NCBI GenBank assembly: GCA_903921825.1
Contig: CAIXRF010000038.1
Span: forward strand, 1 to 44,315
Source: an uncultured Microcaldota archaeon
GTDB lineage: Archaea; Micrarchaeota; Micrarchaeia; Burarchaeales; Fermentimicrarchaeaceae
Direction of reading: 5' to 3'
Length of the DNA: 44,315 nucleotides
Within the stretch, counting starts at the first letter, position 1. Each line of letters begins with the position of its first letter. Below are positions 26,109 through 34,181 of the stretch, in pieces. The notes below the pieces were generated by a model. That model saw only the letters and a list, made by a program, of their open reading frames with translations. It did no database searches and was not told the origin of the DNA. The translations under genes were made by a program, and so were the position numbers.

Positions 26109-29100
26109 CTATTGGTTATGCCTCTTCCAGTTGCGGAATTCCTCGACAAGGCTTCTGTAGTTCTGCCTGAAGACGAGAAGGGCCTGCGCAATGAGCCGCC
26201 CATCCTCGGGCCGCTCCTTCTCGAGGAAACGGAAATTGCTTCCGTCGAATATGAAGTCTGACTCCTCCAGCGCGCCCATGTACTTGAAGAGCGTTTCCTT
26301 TTCCCGTTCTCCGGCTTTGAGCATATTCCGTGCTGCTTCCCTGGCAGTTTCAAACCGCTCCTTCTTCTTTCCTTCCCAGTTCTCCGCATACACGATAAGT
26401 TGCATGTGCGCACGCACTGCCTGACGGGCAAGTGCATCGTTCGTATCATTATCCATTTTCTTTATCTTCCTGATTGCCTCTTCCCTCTCCTCATCAAGGA
26501 GCGCCAGCGCGCCCACCGTATCCTTATCCGTCTTCTTGCTTTGGATGAGCGCCGTCCTCTCCCTGTCAATTTCCCCGAGCCGCCCAGCAAGTGCCTTGAA
26601 GTCATCAACTTTCTCCTGGGTTTTCGCACTAACGTTTCTGGTCAACGCGGAGGGAATCTCAACTGGAACGGGTTGGGGTGGAGGCGGAGGCGGGGGTGCG
26701 AACTTCCTCACGCTGGGCGTAAGCAGGATGAGCCGCGTGTATAAGTCGGGTGCCTTCAGCACCAGCTCACGCGCTGTTTTTTCGTCCATCCCGGCGATGA
26801 GCGCGAGTGCCTCTTCCCTCTCCGGCTTGGTAAGCTGCGTCACTTCCATCTTTTTCACGAGCTTGATGAAGAAATCGACTTCGTTCTCTGCATCATCCTG
26901 GAGCGTTGCGATGAGAAGAGTATGGGGTGACTGGGCCTGTTCTCCGCCGACACCTTCGCCGGGCATTCCGTCCGGCTGCTCGTCGAGCTCCTCGTCCGCT
27001 GCTCCCCCCAGCTCCTTCAGTGGCGGTTTATTCGGCAATCTCCCAGCCGCACTGCCCCGTTCCTTCACCGGGGGCTTTCCTGGCTCCCCACCAAGTTCGC
27101 TCCCCCGTTCCCCAACTGGCGGTTTTTTCGGCTTCCTGCCAACTGCCTCTTTTCTCCCGGTGGCTCTTTCGCCCGCCCCAGTGCGTGGCTTGCCCCGCCC
27201 AACTGCCCGTGGGACCTTCAGGTCCGAGGCTTCTATCGGGAGTGGAAGCGGGATGGGGGTTGTCTTCAGCGCCTTGCCCCAGAGCTTCGCCGGGAGTTTT
27301 GCCTTGAACCCGTTCTCCTTGAGCTCGTCCGCGACTATGCGTTCCAGTTCGCGGAGGTAGTTGGTTATTATAACCGCGCGAGGCTCCTCCATGTTTATCC
27401 TGATGCCATGCTGCCTCTGCTGAATGCTTCCGTTTAACCTGAAATATCTTTCGATGCTCAGGGCGGTGTTCATCGAGAGCCCGGTCCGTTCTCCTATCGC
27501 TTGGCAGTTGAAAATCTTGTTCGCGATGCACCAGGCGACCCTTAGCCGCGAGGGGCAGTCAATGCCTGCATCGCCCCCGGGCGGGATATTGTGCTCCGCG
27601 AGGAATGCAGCGACCTCCGCCTTCTCCCTTTTGGAATACTTGAGCTTGAGGGTGCCCACCTTCGCAATCTCCTTGAACGGGATTTCTCCGATTTTTTTGA
27701 ATGCGGCGCTGAACTCGTAAGCACGGTAGAGGGCTTCCGCCCGCTCGGTCTCGATGACGTTCATCTCCATGAACCTTTGGAACGTCTTGATGAGGACGGG
27801 CAGCTCAATCTTTCCCCCCGCACCGAACGATATCCATTCCCGCTCTCCCTTCACCGAATCCTGCATGTCCGCCAGGTGGAGGAATGCCGCGCAGGATTCC
27901 GCATGCCTGGTCCATCCGAAAACATCCGTGAGATCCCATTTCCGCTTCCTGTTGAAGGAGGCGGGCGGCTTTCCCTCGAAGAAAATCGCGTCCGTAGCAT
28001 TCAGAACTTTTCTTCCCCTTTTCGTTGCAAAATACCCGCCATCGCGCATTGCGACCAAGCCCGCATTCTTCAGGTGCCGCAGGCCCTCGTAAAAATCGCC
28101 TGCCGAGCCGCTTATTTCTGATATTATTTTTGAGGGCGTGCTTTCGCCGGATATTATTGCCCTAAGGAGGAAATAGCGGTAATCAGCGGGGATGAGATAG
28201 GAGACCATCCTCCTTGCGGCAAGCCTGTATGCGTCATTCACGACTTCCGCATTCTTCCATCCGAGCTTCCGCACTTCGAGTTCCTCCGGCTCGGGCACAT
28301 TGACGTACTGCTTGAGCCTGAACTTGCTGAGGCCGGTCTTTTTCTCTAAGACGTAGTAAGGAGGGACTACTCCGCCGTTCTCATCGGTTGCCTTTTGGAT
28401 TTTATCCATTGTCTCGGCAATTCGTGGGTCGCAGAACTCCAGGTTCGTTCCTTTCTTTGCGGCGCGGACATTTTCTACGCTCCAGCCGAGCTCTTTGGCG
28501 AGCTCGTCTGCCGTGGGGTTGCGGCGTGGCGTTTTTAGTTTCTCGTAGGCCTTTTTGAGGCGGTCCGGGTTCGTTTCCTTTCGCTTCTGCGCCCGCTTTC
28601 CTCTGGATGTTCCGCTTTTCTCCTCTGCCTCTATCGGCGGTGGAAGCGGGAGGGACACAAACTTGTCGCGCATTCCAGTTTCGGGAACTTTCACTTTGAT
28701 CCTTCTCTCCTTCAGCTCGCCAGCGGCAATCCCTTCGAGCCGGCGCAAATAATCAAGCAGCATCCTTGCGCGCTTTTCCTCCACATTTATTCTGATTCCC
28801 GGCAGTCTCTTGCGCACATGCCCCGCGTCCTCGAACATCCCGGCAACCATCGTCACGTCCGTCCGCCTCATCCCCGTTTTTCTCGCAATTGCGTTGTGCG
28901 TGAACATCCCGCTTGCAATGCACCAGCTGACCAGCAGCTTGGACGGGCTGTCAACGGTTTCGCGCACGGAAAGCGGGATGCCATGTTTTTGGAGCAGCTT
29001 ATCCGCTGCCTGCCTGTCTTCCGATGAGTAGTGCTGTTTGAACGGGCATTTCCGCGCAATCTCGCCGAAAGGAATCCGTTTCAGCTTTGCAAAATCTTCT

Positions 29101-31625
29101 CCGAAGCTGTAAGCGAAGCGCCCTGACTTTCCGACATCCTCTTCCCAGACGAGTCCCATCTTTGCCAGCTTGTAGAACGACGCGCTGTCGTGCAGGTAAA
29201 GCTCTGCCTCCCCGCTCTGCCCGTGGGTCACCCATCCCCTTTCAGGAACTGACTCCTGCATGTCCGCGAGGTCCAGGAATGCGGCACAGATGCCGCTGTG
29301 CGCAGCATTGCTGAATATTTTTGTGAGGCTCCAGTCCTTCTTCTTGCCCAACTTTGAAGGCGGGTGGCCCTGGAAGAAAATCTTCTCTGTCGCCTTTAGC
29401 ACCTTCTTTCCACGCTTGGTGACTGCATAACGTTCACCATCCTGCAGGACAAGCCCCGTATCCATGAGATGTTTCTGTTCGAGGTGCAACGACCCGGAAG
29501 ATGCGCCCGTCGTTTTCGCGATTTCATATGCACTCTTCCCGTCCTCTGCCAGGTGCTTGAGAAGGAAGTAACGGCAGCCGGTGGGAGCGAGCTGCGATAT
29601 CATTAACCTCGCAGCCAGTTTGTAGGGATCATCGGTAATCGTCGCCTTCTCCAACTCGAACGTTGCGGCTTTGGCTTCCGGGAACACGCCCGCTTTCATC
29701 AAGTGTGGCAGCTGCCCGTCTACCTGGAACCGCGAAAGGCCAGTCAGCTTCTTCAGCATTACTTTGTTCGGAACCTTCCCGCCATTCTTCCCAACCGCCT
29801 CCACTATCCTGTCGCGCGCCTTCGCTGTGCGGAGGTCGCAAGTTTCCAGGCCGAGAGCGCCCTTGATTGCGAGGACTTTTTTCCTCTTCCATCCTGTTTC
29901 ATCCACGAGCTCATCAATCGTCGGTTTGCGGTATGGCTTCTCCAGTGCTTTATGCGCTTCCTTCAGCATTTTTCCATCCGAAATTGACACTTGCCCGGCA
30001 ACCGGCTTACGCAATTTCTCTGCGTCCACATTTTCAGTAACTCCCGCAGGGCGTAGCTTCCCTTCGCCGGCAAGTTTCAGCGCAAGCTTTCCCAGCTCAA
30101 TCTCGTTCAGCTTGAGTTCGGCGGAAATCTCCGCGACGCTCTTCCTTCCGGCAATCATCTCAAGAAAGAGTTTCTCTCGGTCCACGGACGCGGCGACAGA
30201 GGGTTTTGGAGTGCCTGTCTGCGCCGTTCGCCCCACGGGGATATCGGGCGTTGGCACTGCATTTCCCCTCTTCTCTGCGGCGTCCTCCTTTTTCTTCAGC
30301 TCCAGCAGCTTTGGGTAAATCGCCCACTCTTCCTCGGTAATGCGGTGGCGCGTCCAGTTTTTAGTATAGTTCTCGTTCTTCTCCTTCTCGAAGCGCTCGA
30401 GAATCCTGTTCCTCGCGCTCTTCGAGAGTTTCTCGCAGTTGCCCAGTATTTTCATGCGGAGTATCATGGGCCGCCGCCTGAACCAGTCGAACCCGTAGAT
30501 GACAATGTTGTTGGAAACCCGCTCAAAATCAACTTCCATCGTTTCCGCGTCTTGCCTGATTTTCGCCTTCATCTCGCTGAAAACCTGCTTTTCGAACGCA
30601 TCGAGCGCTTTGGTGGATTCGAAATCCTTCAGCAGGCGGCTTGCTGCCCTGTGCGAAAGCTTGCCCCAATTGGAATAGATGGCCTTCTTGGAATTCGGCG
30701 CCTGCTCCCGGAGCCATTCAAGCCCGCCCTTTCTTATCTGCCGCGAGGCGGATTCGAGGAACTGTTCCCACAAAGTCGCCGAAACGGCGGGCGCCTCCGG
30801 CTGCGGCACGCCAGCCTTCGGCTGCTCAGTCCGTGACGCAATATCTTGTTTCGTTTCCGCTTTTGGCTGAGGTTCCAGTGTCGCCTTTTCCCTTGGCGTT
30901 TCAGGTTGCTTTGTCTCCATTTTTGGCGGGGCGCCTGGCGGTTTCGTTTCTTTCGGTGCTTCAGGTTGCTTCGCGGCTACCTTGTGCGGAACTTCTGGTG
31001 CTTTCGTTTCCCGTGGTGGTTCGGGTGGCTTTGCTTCTACCTTGTGCGGAACCTCCGGTTGCGGCATTCCCCGCAATCCTTCGGCCCGCCTCGCCGCTGC
31101 CTTCCGCTTCCTTTCATTCCTTATTTGGCAATAAGTTTGCCATTCGACATCAGGAAGGCGCTCGCGCTTCTGGACTTTTTCTTTCAAGAATGCGAAGAGG
31201 ACACCCGCTGCCTGCTCCGTGAGGCCACGCCAGCCATCCAATATCTGGGCGCGCCTGTCCCTCGGCTGTCCGGCGAACCAGTCAAAGCCGAACTCGCTTA
31301 GCATTGTTGAAACGGAGGCCAGCTGCACGGGCACGGCGACGTGAGGAAGCGGGCTGCCGCCAACCCAGGCAACGAACTGCTTGCCAAAATCATCTTCCGA
31401 AAAACCGGGCGGAATCTTCATGCCGTGCTTTTGCGGGTTGAGCCAGACCTCCCTTACTTGTGCCGGGTATTTCTCAGCGCGGGTGACCAGCGCCCGCTTC
31501 ACCATCTCCTTGTCGGATGTGACGCTGAAATCCATGTATCTCTTGGCAAGCATTAAAGTCCCGAGAACTTCTGGGTGGGGCTTCTCCTTCTTCTCGGGCG
31601 GCTGCAGTTCAGCAATAGAACTCAC
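26109..31625 (-). CDS. giant (~1838 aa) modular multi-HTH protein with Pro-rich linkers
   Basis: Open ORF 26109-31685; GTG at 31625 preferred because a TATA-like element lies just upstream inside the longer ORF; two tandem ~460 aa HTH units, three W-modules, repetitive linkers. Confidence 0.8.
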   Translation of the reverse strand: MSSIAELQPPEKKEKPHPEVLGTLMLAKRYMDFSVTSDKEMVKRALVTRAEKYPAQVREVWLNPQKHGMKIPPGFSEDDFGKQFVAWVGGSPLPHVAVPVQLASVSTMLSEFGFDWFAGQPRDRRAQILDGWRGLTEQAAGVLFAFLKEKVQKRERLPDVEWQTYCQIRNERKRKAAARRAEGLRGMPQPEVPHKVEAKPPEPPRETKAPEVPHKVAAKQPEAPKETKPPGAPPKMETKQPETPREKATLEPQPKAETKQDIASRTEQPKAGVPQPEAPAVSATLWEQFLESASRQIRKGGLEWLREQAPNSKKAIYSNWGKLSHRAASRLLKDFESTKALDAFEKQVFSEMKAKIRQDAETMEVDFERVSNNIVIYGFDWFRRRPMILRMKILGNCEKLSKSARNRILERFEKEKNENYTKNWTRHRITEEEWAIYPKLLELKKKEDAAEKRGNAVPTPDIPVGRTAQTGTPKPSVAASVDREKLFLEMIAGRKSVAEISAELKLNEIELGKLALKLAGEGKLRPAGVTENVDAEKLRKPVAGQVSISDGKMLKEAHKALEKPYRKPTIDELVDETGWKRKKVLAIKGALGLETCDLRTAKARDRIVEAVGKNGGKVPNKVMLKKLTGLSRFQVDGQLPHLMKAGVFPEAKAATFELEKATITDDPYKLAARLMISQLAPTGCRYFLLKHLAEDGKSAYEIAKTTGASSGSLHLEQKHLMDTGLVLQDGERYAVTKRGKKVLKATEKIFFQGHPPSKLGKKKDWSLTKIFSNAAHSGICAAFLDLADMQESVPERGWVTHGQSGEAELYLHDSASFYKLAKMGLVWEEDVGKSGRFAYSFGEDFAKLKRIPFGEIARKCPFKQHYSSEDRQAADKLLQKHGIPLSVRETVDSPSKLLVSWCIASGMFTHNAIARKTGMRRTDVTMVAGMFEDAGHVRKRLPGIRINVEEKRARMLLDYLRRLEGIAAGELKERRIKVKVPETGMRDKFVSLPLPPPIEAEEKSGTSRGKRAQKRKETNPDRLKKAYEKLKTPRRNPTADELAKELGWSVENVRAAKKGTNLEFCDPRIAETMDKIQKATDENGGVVPPYYVLEKKTGLSKFRLKQYVNVPEPEELEVRKLGWKNAEVVNDAYRLAARRMVSYLIPADYRYFLLRAIISGESTPSKIISEISGSAGDFYEGLRHLKNAGLVAMRDGGYFATKRGRKVLNATDAIFFEGKPPASFNRKRKWDLTDVFGWTRHAESCAAFLHLADMQDSVKGEREWISFGAGGKIELPVLIKTFQRFMEMNVIETERAEALYRAYEFSAAFKKIGEIPFKEIAKVGTLKLKYSKREKAEVAAFLAEHNIPPGGDAGIDCPSRLRVAWCIANKIFNCQAIGERTGLSMNTALSIERYFRLNGSIQQRQHGIRINMEEPRAVIITNYLRELERIVADELKENGFKAKLPAKLWGKALKTTPIPLPLPIEASDLKVPRAVGRGKPRTGAGERATGRKEAVGRKPKKPPVGERGSELGGEPGKPPVKERGSAAGRLPNKPPLKELGGAADEELDEQPDGMPGEGVGGEQAQSPHTLLIATLQDDAENEVDFFIKLVKKMEVTQLTKPEREEALALIAGMDEKTARELVLKAPDLYTRLILLTPSVRKFAPPPPPPPQPVPVEIPSALTRNVSAKTQEKVDDFKALAGRLGEIDRERTALIQSKKTDKDTVGALALLDEEREEAIRKIKKMDNDTNDALARQAVRAHMQLIVYAENWEGKKKERFETAREAARNMLKAGEREKETLFKYMGALEESDFIFDGSNFRFLEKERPEDGRLIAQALLVFRQNYRSLVEEFRNWKRHNQ
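27000..27145 (-). repeat. in-frame tandem repeat in giant protein linker (KPPxxERG unit)
   Basis: KPPVGERGSELGGEPG / KPPVKERGSAAGRLPN / KPPLKELGGAADEE, three ~16-17 aa copies. Confidence 0.75.
30860..31075 (-). repeat. in-frame Pro/Lys-rich tandem repeat in giant protein
   Basis: PEVPHKVEAKPPEPPRETKA / PEVPHKVAAKQPEAPKETKP / PGAPPKMETKQPETPREKAT, ~20 aa period. Confidence 0.8.
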
Positions 31626-31627
31626 CC

Positions 31628-31655
31628 CTAGAACGCGAGGTTCAGGTATATGAAT
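31628..31655 (-). promoter_or_regulatory. conserved TATA/dyad element upstream of giant gene
   Basis: ctagaacgcgaggttcaggtatatgaat; GAAC-n5-GTTC dyad adjacent to CATATACC TATA-like box. Confidence 0.7.
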
Positions 31656-31662
31656 ATTAGAG

Positions 31663-32784
31663 TTACTGGGATTCCGCTTCCTCACTTTCGGCGCCTGGCT
31701 TCGCCTTTGCTGCTTCCGCCCGCTTGCCTGCCTTCCCGATCATTAGCAGGCGTTCCAGGGCGTCCGGTCGAATGCTTTCCAGCTCGTGCCTTGCCGCATG
31801 GCCCATTCCCCGTATAAGGGCCAGTTCAGCCTTTGAAACCCTGCCGCTTCCCTCAGCGATATAGAGGAAGAGCTTGACCCTGCAGCCCAGCGGAAGCTTG
31901 TTGAACTCCTCCACAAGCGCATCCATGTCCCTGATGTCGCGGAGAAGAACATCGGTTGGAAGCATCCCCAGCCTGAGCAGCTTTACGCACGCCAGGGCTG
32001 CGCCATCATCAGTGCGCGCCGCTGCTGCCCCCGGCTTCCAGTCCCACTGGAATGCGCCGCAATCCTTCAGCCTTTCCAGGCACCTCTTAACCCTCTCCCT
32101 GGAGAACCTGGTTTCCCTTATGAGAGCGGAGGGCCTGGGGACCTTGCCGCCCCGCTTCGCCACAAGCCCGGCTATTGTGTCGAGCGCATGCGCAATGTTC
32201 GCGAAACATGTCTCAAGCCCGAGCCTCTCCGCGCGCTTGTATACCTTGTGCGCGCTCAGGCCCGTTTCATCCACAAGCTCAGCAATCGTAGGCCCGCGGT
32301 AGGGCTTCGCCAGGGAGCGGTGTGCGGCACGGAATTCCTCGTCCTCGCGCTTCTGCCGCGCGCTCGCCTCTTCTGCGTATCTTTCCCAGAGGGCCTTCCT
32401 TTCCTTTGTCGCCTTCCTCCCGACATTTGCGCGCCACTCCGCAACGGCCGCCCTGAACTCATCAACCCGCTCCACCAGCTCCGGGTCGCGCCCCTTCTGC
32501 TTCTGGTAGATGTTGCGGTGGAGGATTCCGAGCGCCCTCTTTTCCGCCAGCCCCGTCCCCTTCCGCGCCATATCGGCATACCAGGGGAGCTGGTAGCCCC
32601 TGTTCCCTTCATCTTTCCAAATCTCCTCAAGGTTTGAGACAAACTTTTTGACTGCGAAGTTCCGAATCCTTGCCCTCAGCTTCTTCGGCTCCTCGTCCGC
32701 CATCTTCGCATACCTGTTGAACTCGGAAGACGGCACCTTCTTTTGGAGCGTCTCTGTATTTGGCGCATGGGCAACGATAGTCAT
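31663..32784 (-). CDS. 373-aa modular HTH protein (third cluster member)
   Basis: SLAKPYRGPTIAELVDETGLSAHKVYKRAERLGLETC and RGGKVPRPSALIRETRFSRERVKRCLERL modules shared with giant; start at ATG 32784 (MTIVAHAPN). Confidence 0.72.
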   Translation of the reverse strand: MTIVAHAPNTETLQKKVPSSEFNRYAKMADEEPKKLRARIRNFAVKKFVSNLEEIWKDEGNRGYQLPWYADMARKGTGLAEKRALGILHRNIYQKQKGRDPELVERVDEFRAAVAEWRANVGRKATKERKALWERYAEEASARQKREDEEFRAAHRSLAKPYRGPTIAELVDETGLSAHKVYKRAERLGLETCFANIAHALDTIAGLVAKRGGKVPRPSALIRETRFSRERVKRCLERLKDCGAFQWDWKPGAAAARTDDGAALACVKLLRLGMLPTDVLLRDIRDMDALVEEFNKLPLGCRVKLFLYIAEGSGRVSKAELALIRGMGHAARHELESIRPDALERLLMIGKAGKRAEAAKAKPGAESEEAESQ

Positions 32785-32816
32785 CGCATCAGCCGCGCTT
32801 TCCGTCTCTAAAAAGC

Positions 32817-33116
32817 TTACTCCCTCCGCGGGAGCTCCCCTTTCCCGTGGGCCCAAGCGTCGAATGCTTTGCCAAACGCTGTCTTGAGGAAGTCTGGGGG
32901 AACCTTCTGCCCGTATTCTATTGGGTTGCACCAGACGTTCTTCACGTAATCCCCTAGCTTCTCCGCCCTTTCAATCAGGTCGTCCATCGCCTTCTTCCTC
33001 TCCTCGCCCTTTGAGTGCGCGCACTTTTCCGCAAGGTCGAAGATGCTTTCCTTGCGCACTTCCACAGCATGTAGGAGGAACGGAGAGATTGGTTTGAATT
33101 TCCTAACTGGACTCAT
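32817..33116 (-). CDS. 99-aa single-module protein homologous to giant N-terminus
   Basis: RAEKLGDYVKNVWCNPIEYGQKVPPDFLKTAFGKAFDAW aligns to RAEKYPAQVREVWLNPQKHGMKIPPGFSEDDFGKQFVAW of giant; ATGA overlap with upstream gene. Confidence 0.72.
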   Translation of the reverse strand: MSPVRKFKPISPFLLHAVEVRKESIFDLAEKCAHSKGEERKKAMDDLIERAEKLGDYVKNVWCNPIEYGQKVPPDFLKTAFGKAFDAWAHGKGELPRRE

Positions 33117-34105
33117 CTGCCCCGCCTCATGTATTCCCGGACGAGCTCCGCGTATGGCGTGTCGGTTCCCTTCGCCCTGTTTATAACATCCCACTCGTTG
33201 TAGCAGACTGCCATGAAGCGCTTCTCGTTCTTTTCCGTGGGCATGAAGGAGAAACCTGTGGTAAGCTCAACAAGGCCCATGTATTCGAGGAGCAGGTCTC
33301 TCTGCGGATTCTTCACTGTTTCCAGCTTCGTCTCAAGCTCTACCTTCCGCGCCTCAGCCGCTTTGCGGTCCTTGGTGTAATTGGCTGCGGGGCGCACCTT
33401 TCCATTCACAGTGGCGGGAGTGGCGGTTGACGCAGCGAGCAGCTTTTCCGCATCGCTTGCGGTAAGCGTTGCGCCGTAATACAGGTCGCGCTCCTTCTTT
33501 GGGGGAGGCCCCTCCAGCGAGTAGTGTCTTGGAGTGTAGGATTCCTTATCTTCTTTCCTAAGCGCTTTTACTTCGTCCTTTACCGTGCTCGGTTTTCCGT
33601 ACTCTGCCTCCATCTTGTGGAGGAGAACCCGGTCGCCGTTATTCGCGGCGTGTTCCCTCAAATCCCAAAGCAGCCGCTTCTGAGCATCAGTGGAGAGCAG
33701 CTTCCACTTTTTCGAGACAAACTTGTGGAATTCCTGCGGCCGGGCCAAAAGCCAGCCATAGCCGCCGACCGCGATTCCCACGCTCGCAAGCCCGATTACC
33801 TGCGTTTCTATGCCATTCAGCTCTTCCTTTCCAATGCCCTTTCCGGTTATGAAACCGTAAATTTCATCAACCGCTTCCCCGGCGACTTTCGCCTTTTCGT
33901 TCCAGAGCTTGGTTCTCGCCTCGGAATCGCAAGCTGGGCTGGAGCGTTCGGTCTCGAGGTCGGAAATTTTGCCCATCGCGGTCGTGGCGAGCGCGATGGC
34001 GTCGACCACAATTCGTGCTCTTTCCGCCTTAACAGCCGCGTCGGCCATGAATTTAGTATTCGTGAAGGCCGAAGCCGGCTTCTCCTGCAGGACAGTACCA
34101 CTCAT
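33113..34105 (-). CDS. 330-aa modular protein with W-module and C-terminal YMG module
   Basis: GYGWLLARPQEFHKFVSKKWKLLS and RDLLLEYMGLVELTTGFSF shared with giant; MSGT start (34105) matches N-terminus of 825-aa paralogue. Confidence 0.72.
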   Translation of the reverse strand: MSGTVLQEKPASAFTNTKFMADAAVKAERARIVVDAIALATTAMGKISDLETERSSPACDSEARTKLWNEKAKVAGEAVDEIYGFITGKGIGKEELNGIETQVIGLASVGIAVGGYGWLLARPQEFHKFVSKKWKLLSTDAQKRLLWDLREHAANNGDRVLLHKMEAEYGKPSTVKDEVKALRKEDKESYTPRHYSLEGPPPKKERDLYYGATLTASDAEKLLAASTATPATVNGKVRPAANYTKDRKAAEARKVELETKLETVKNPQRDLLLEYMGLVELTTGFSFMPTEKNEKRFMAVCYNEWDVINRAKGTDTPYAELVREYMRRGR

Positions 34106-34133
34106 CGCAACACCTACCATATTGCGCCGTTCT

Positions 34134-34143
34134 GGTATATGAA
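34134..34143 (-). promoter_or_regulatory. TATA-like core GGTATATGAA shared with the two conserved elements
   Basis: Same 10-mer as at 26063-26072 and 31645-31654; lies 28 nt from proposed start 34105. Confidence 0.5.
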
Positions 34144-34181
34144 GCTTGCCTCCCGCCGGGCGCGGAGTTTATTAATCATGG

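Noticed and set aside
23564-31625. Possibility that the giant and 825-aa genes are one gene split by frameshift
   Set aside because: Each has its own promoter element and start, and the 825-aa protein has its own N-terminal W-module, so they are better read as separate paralogues
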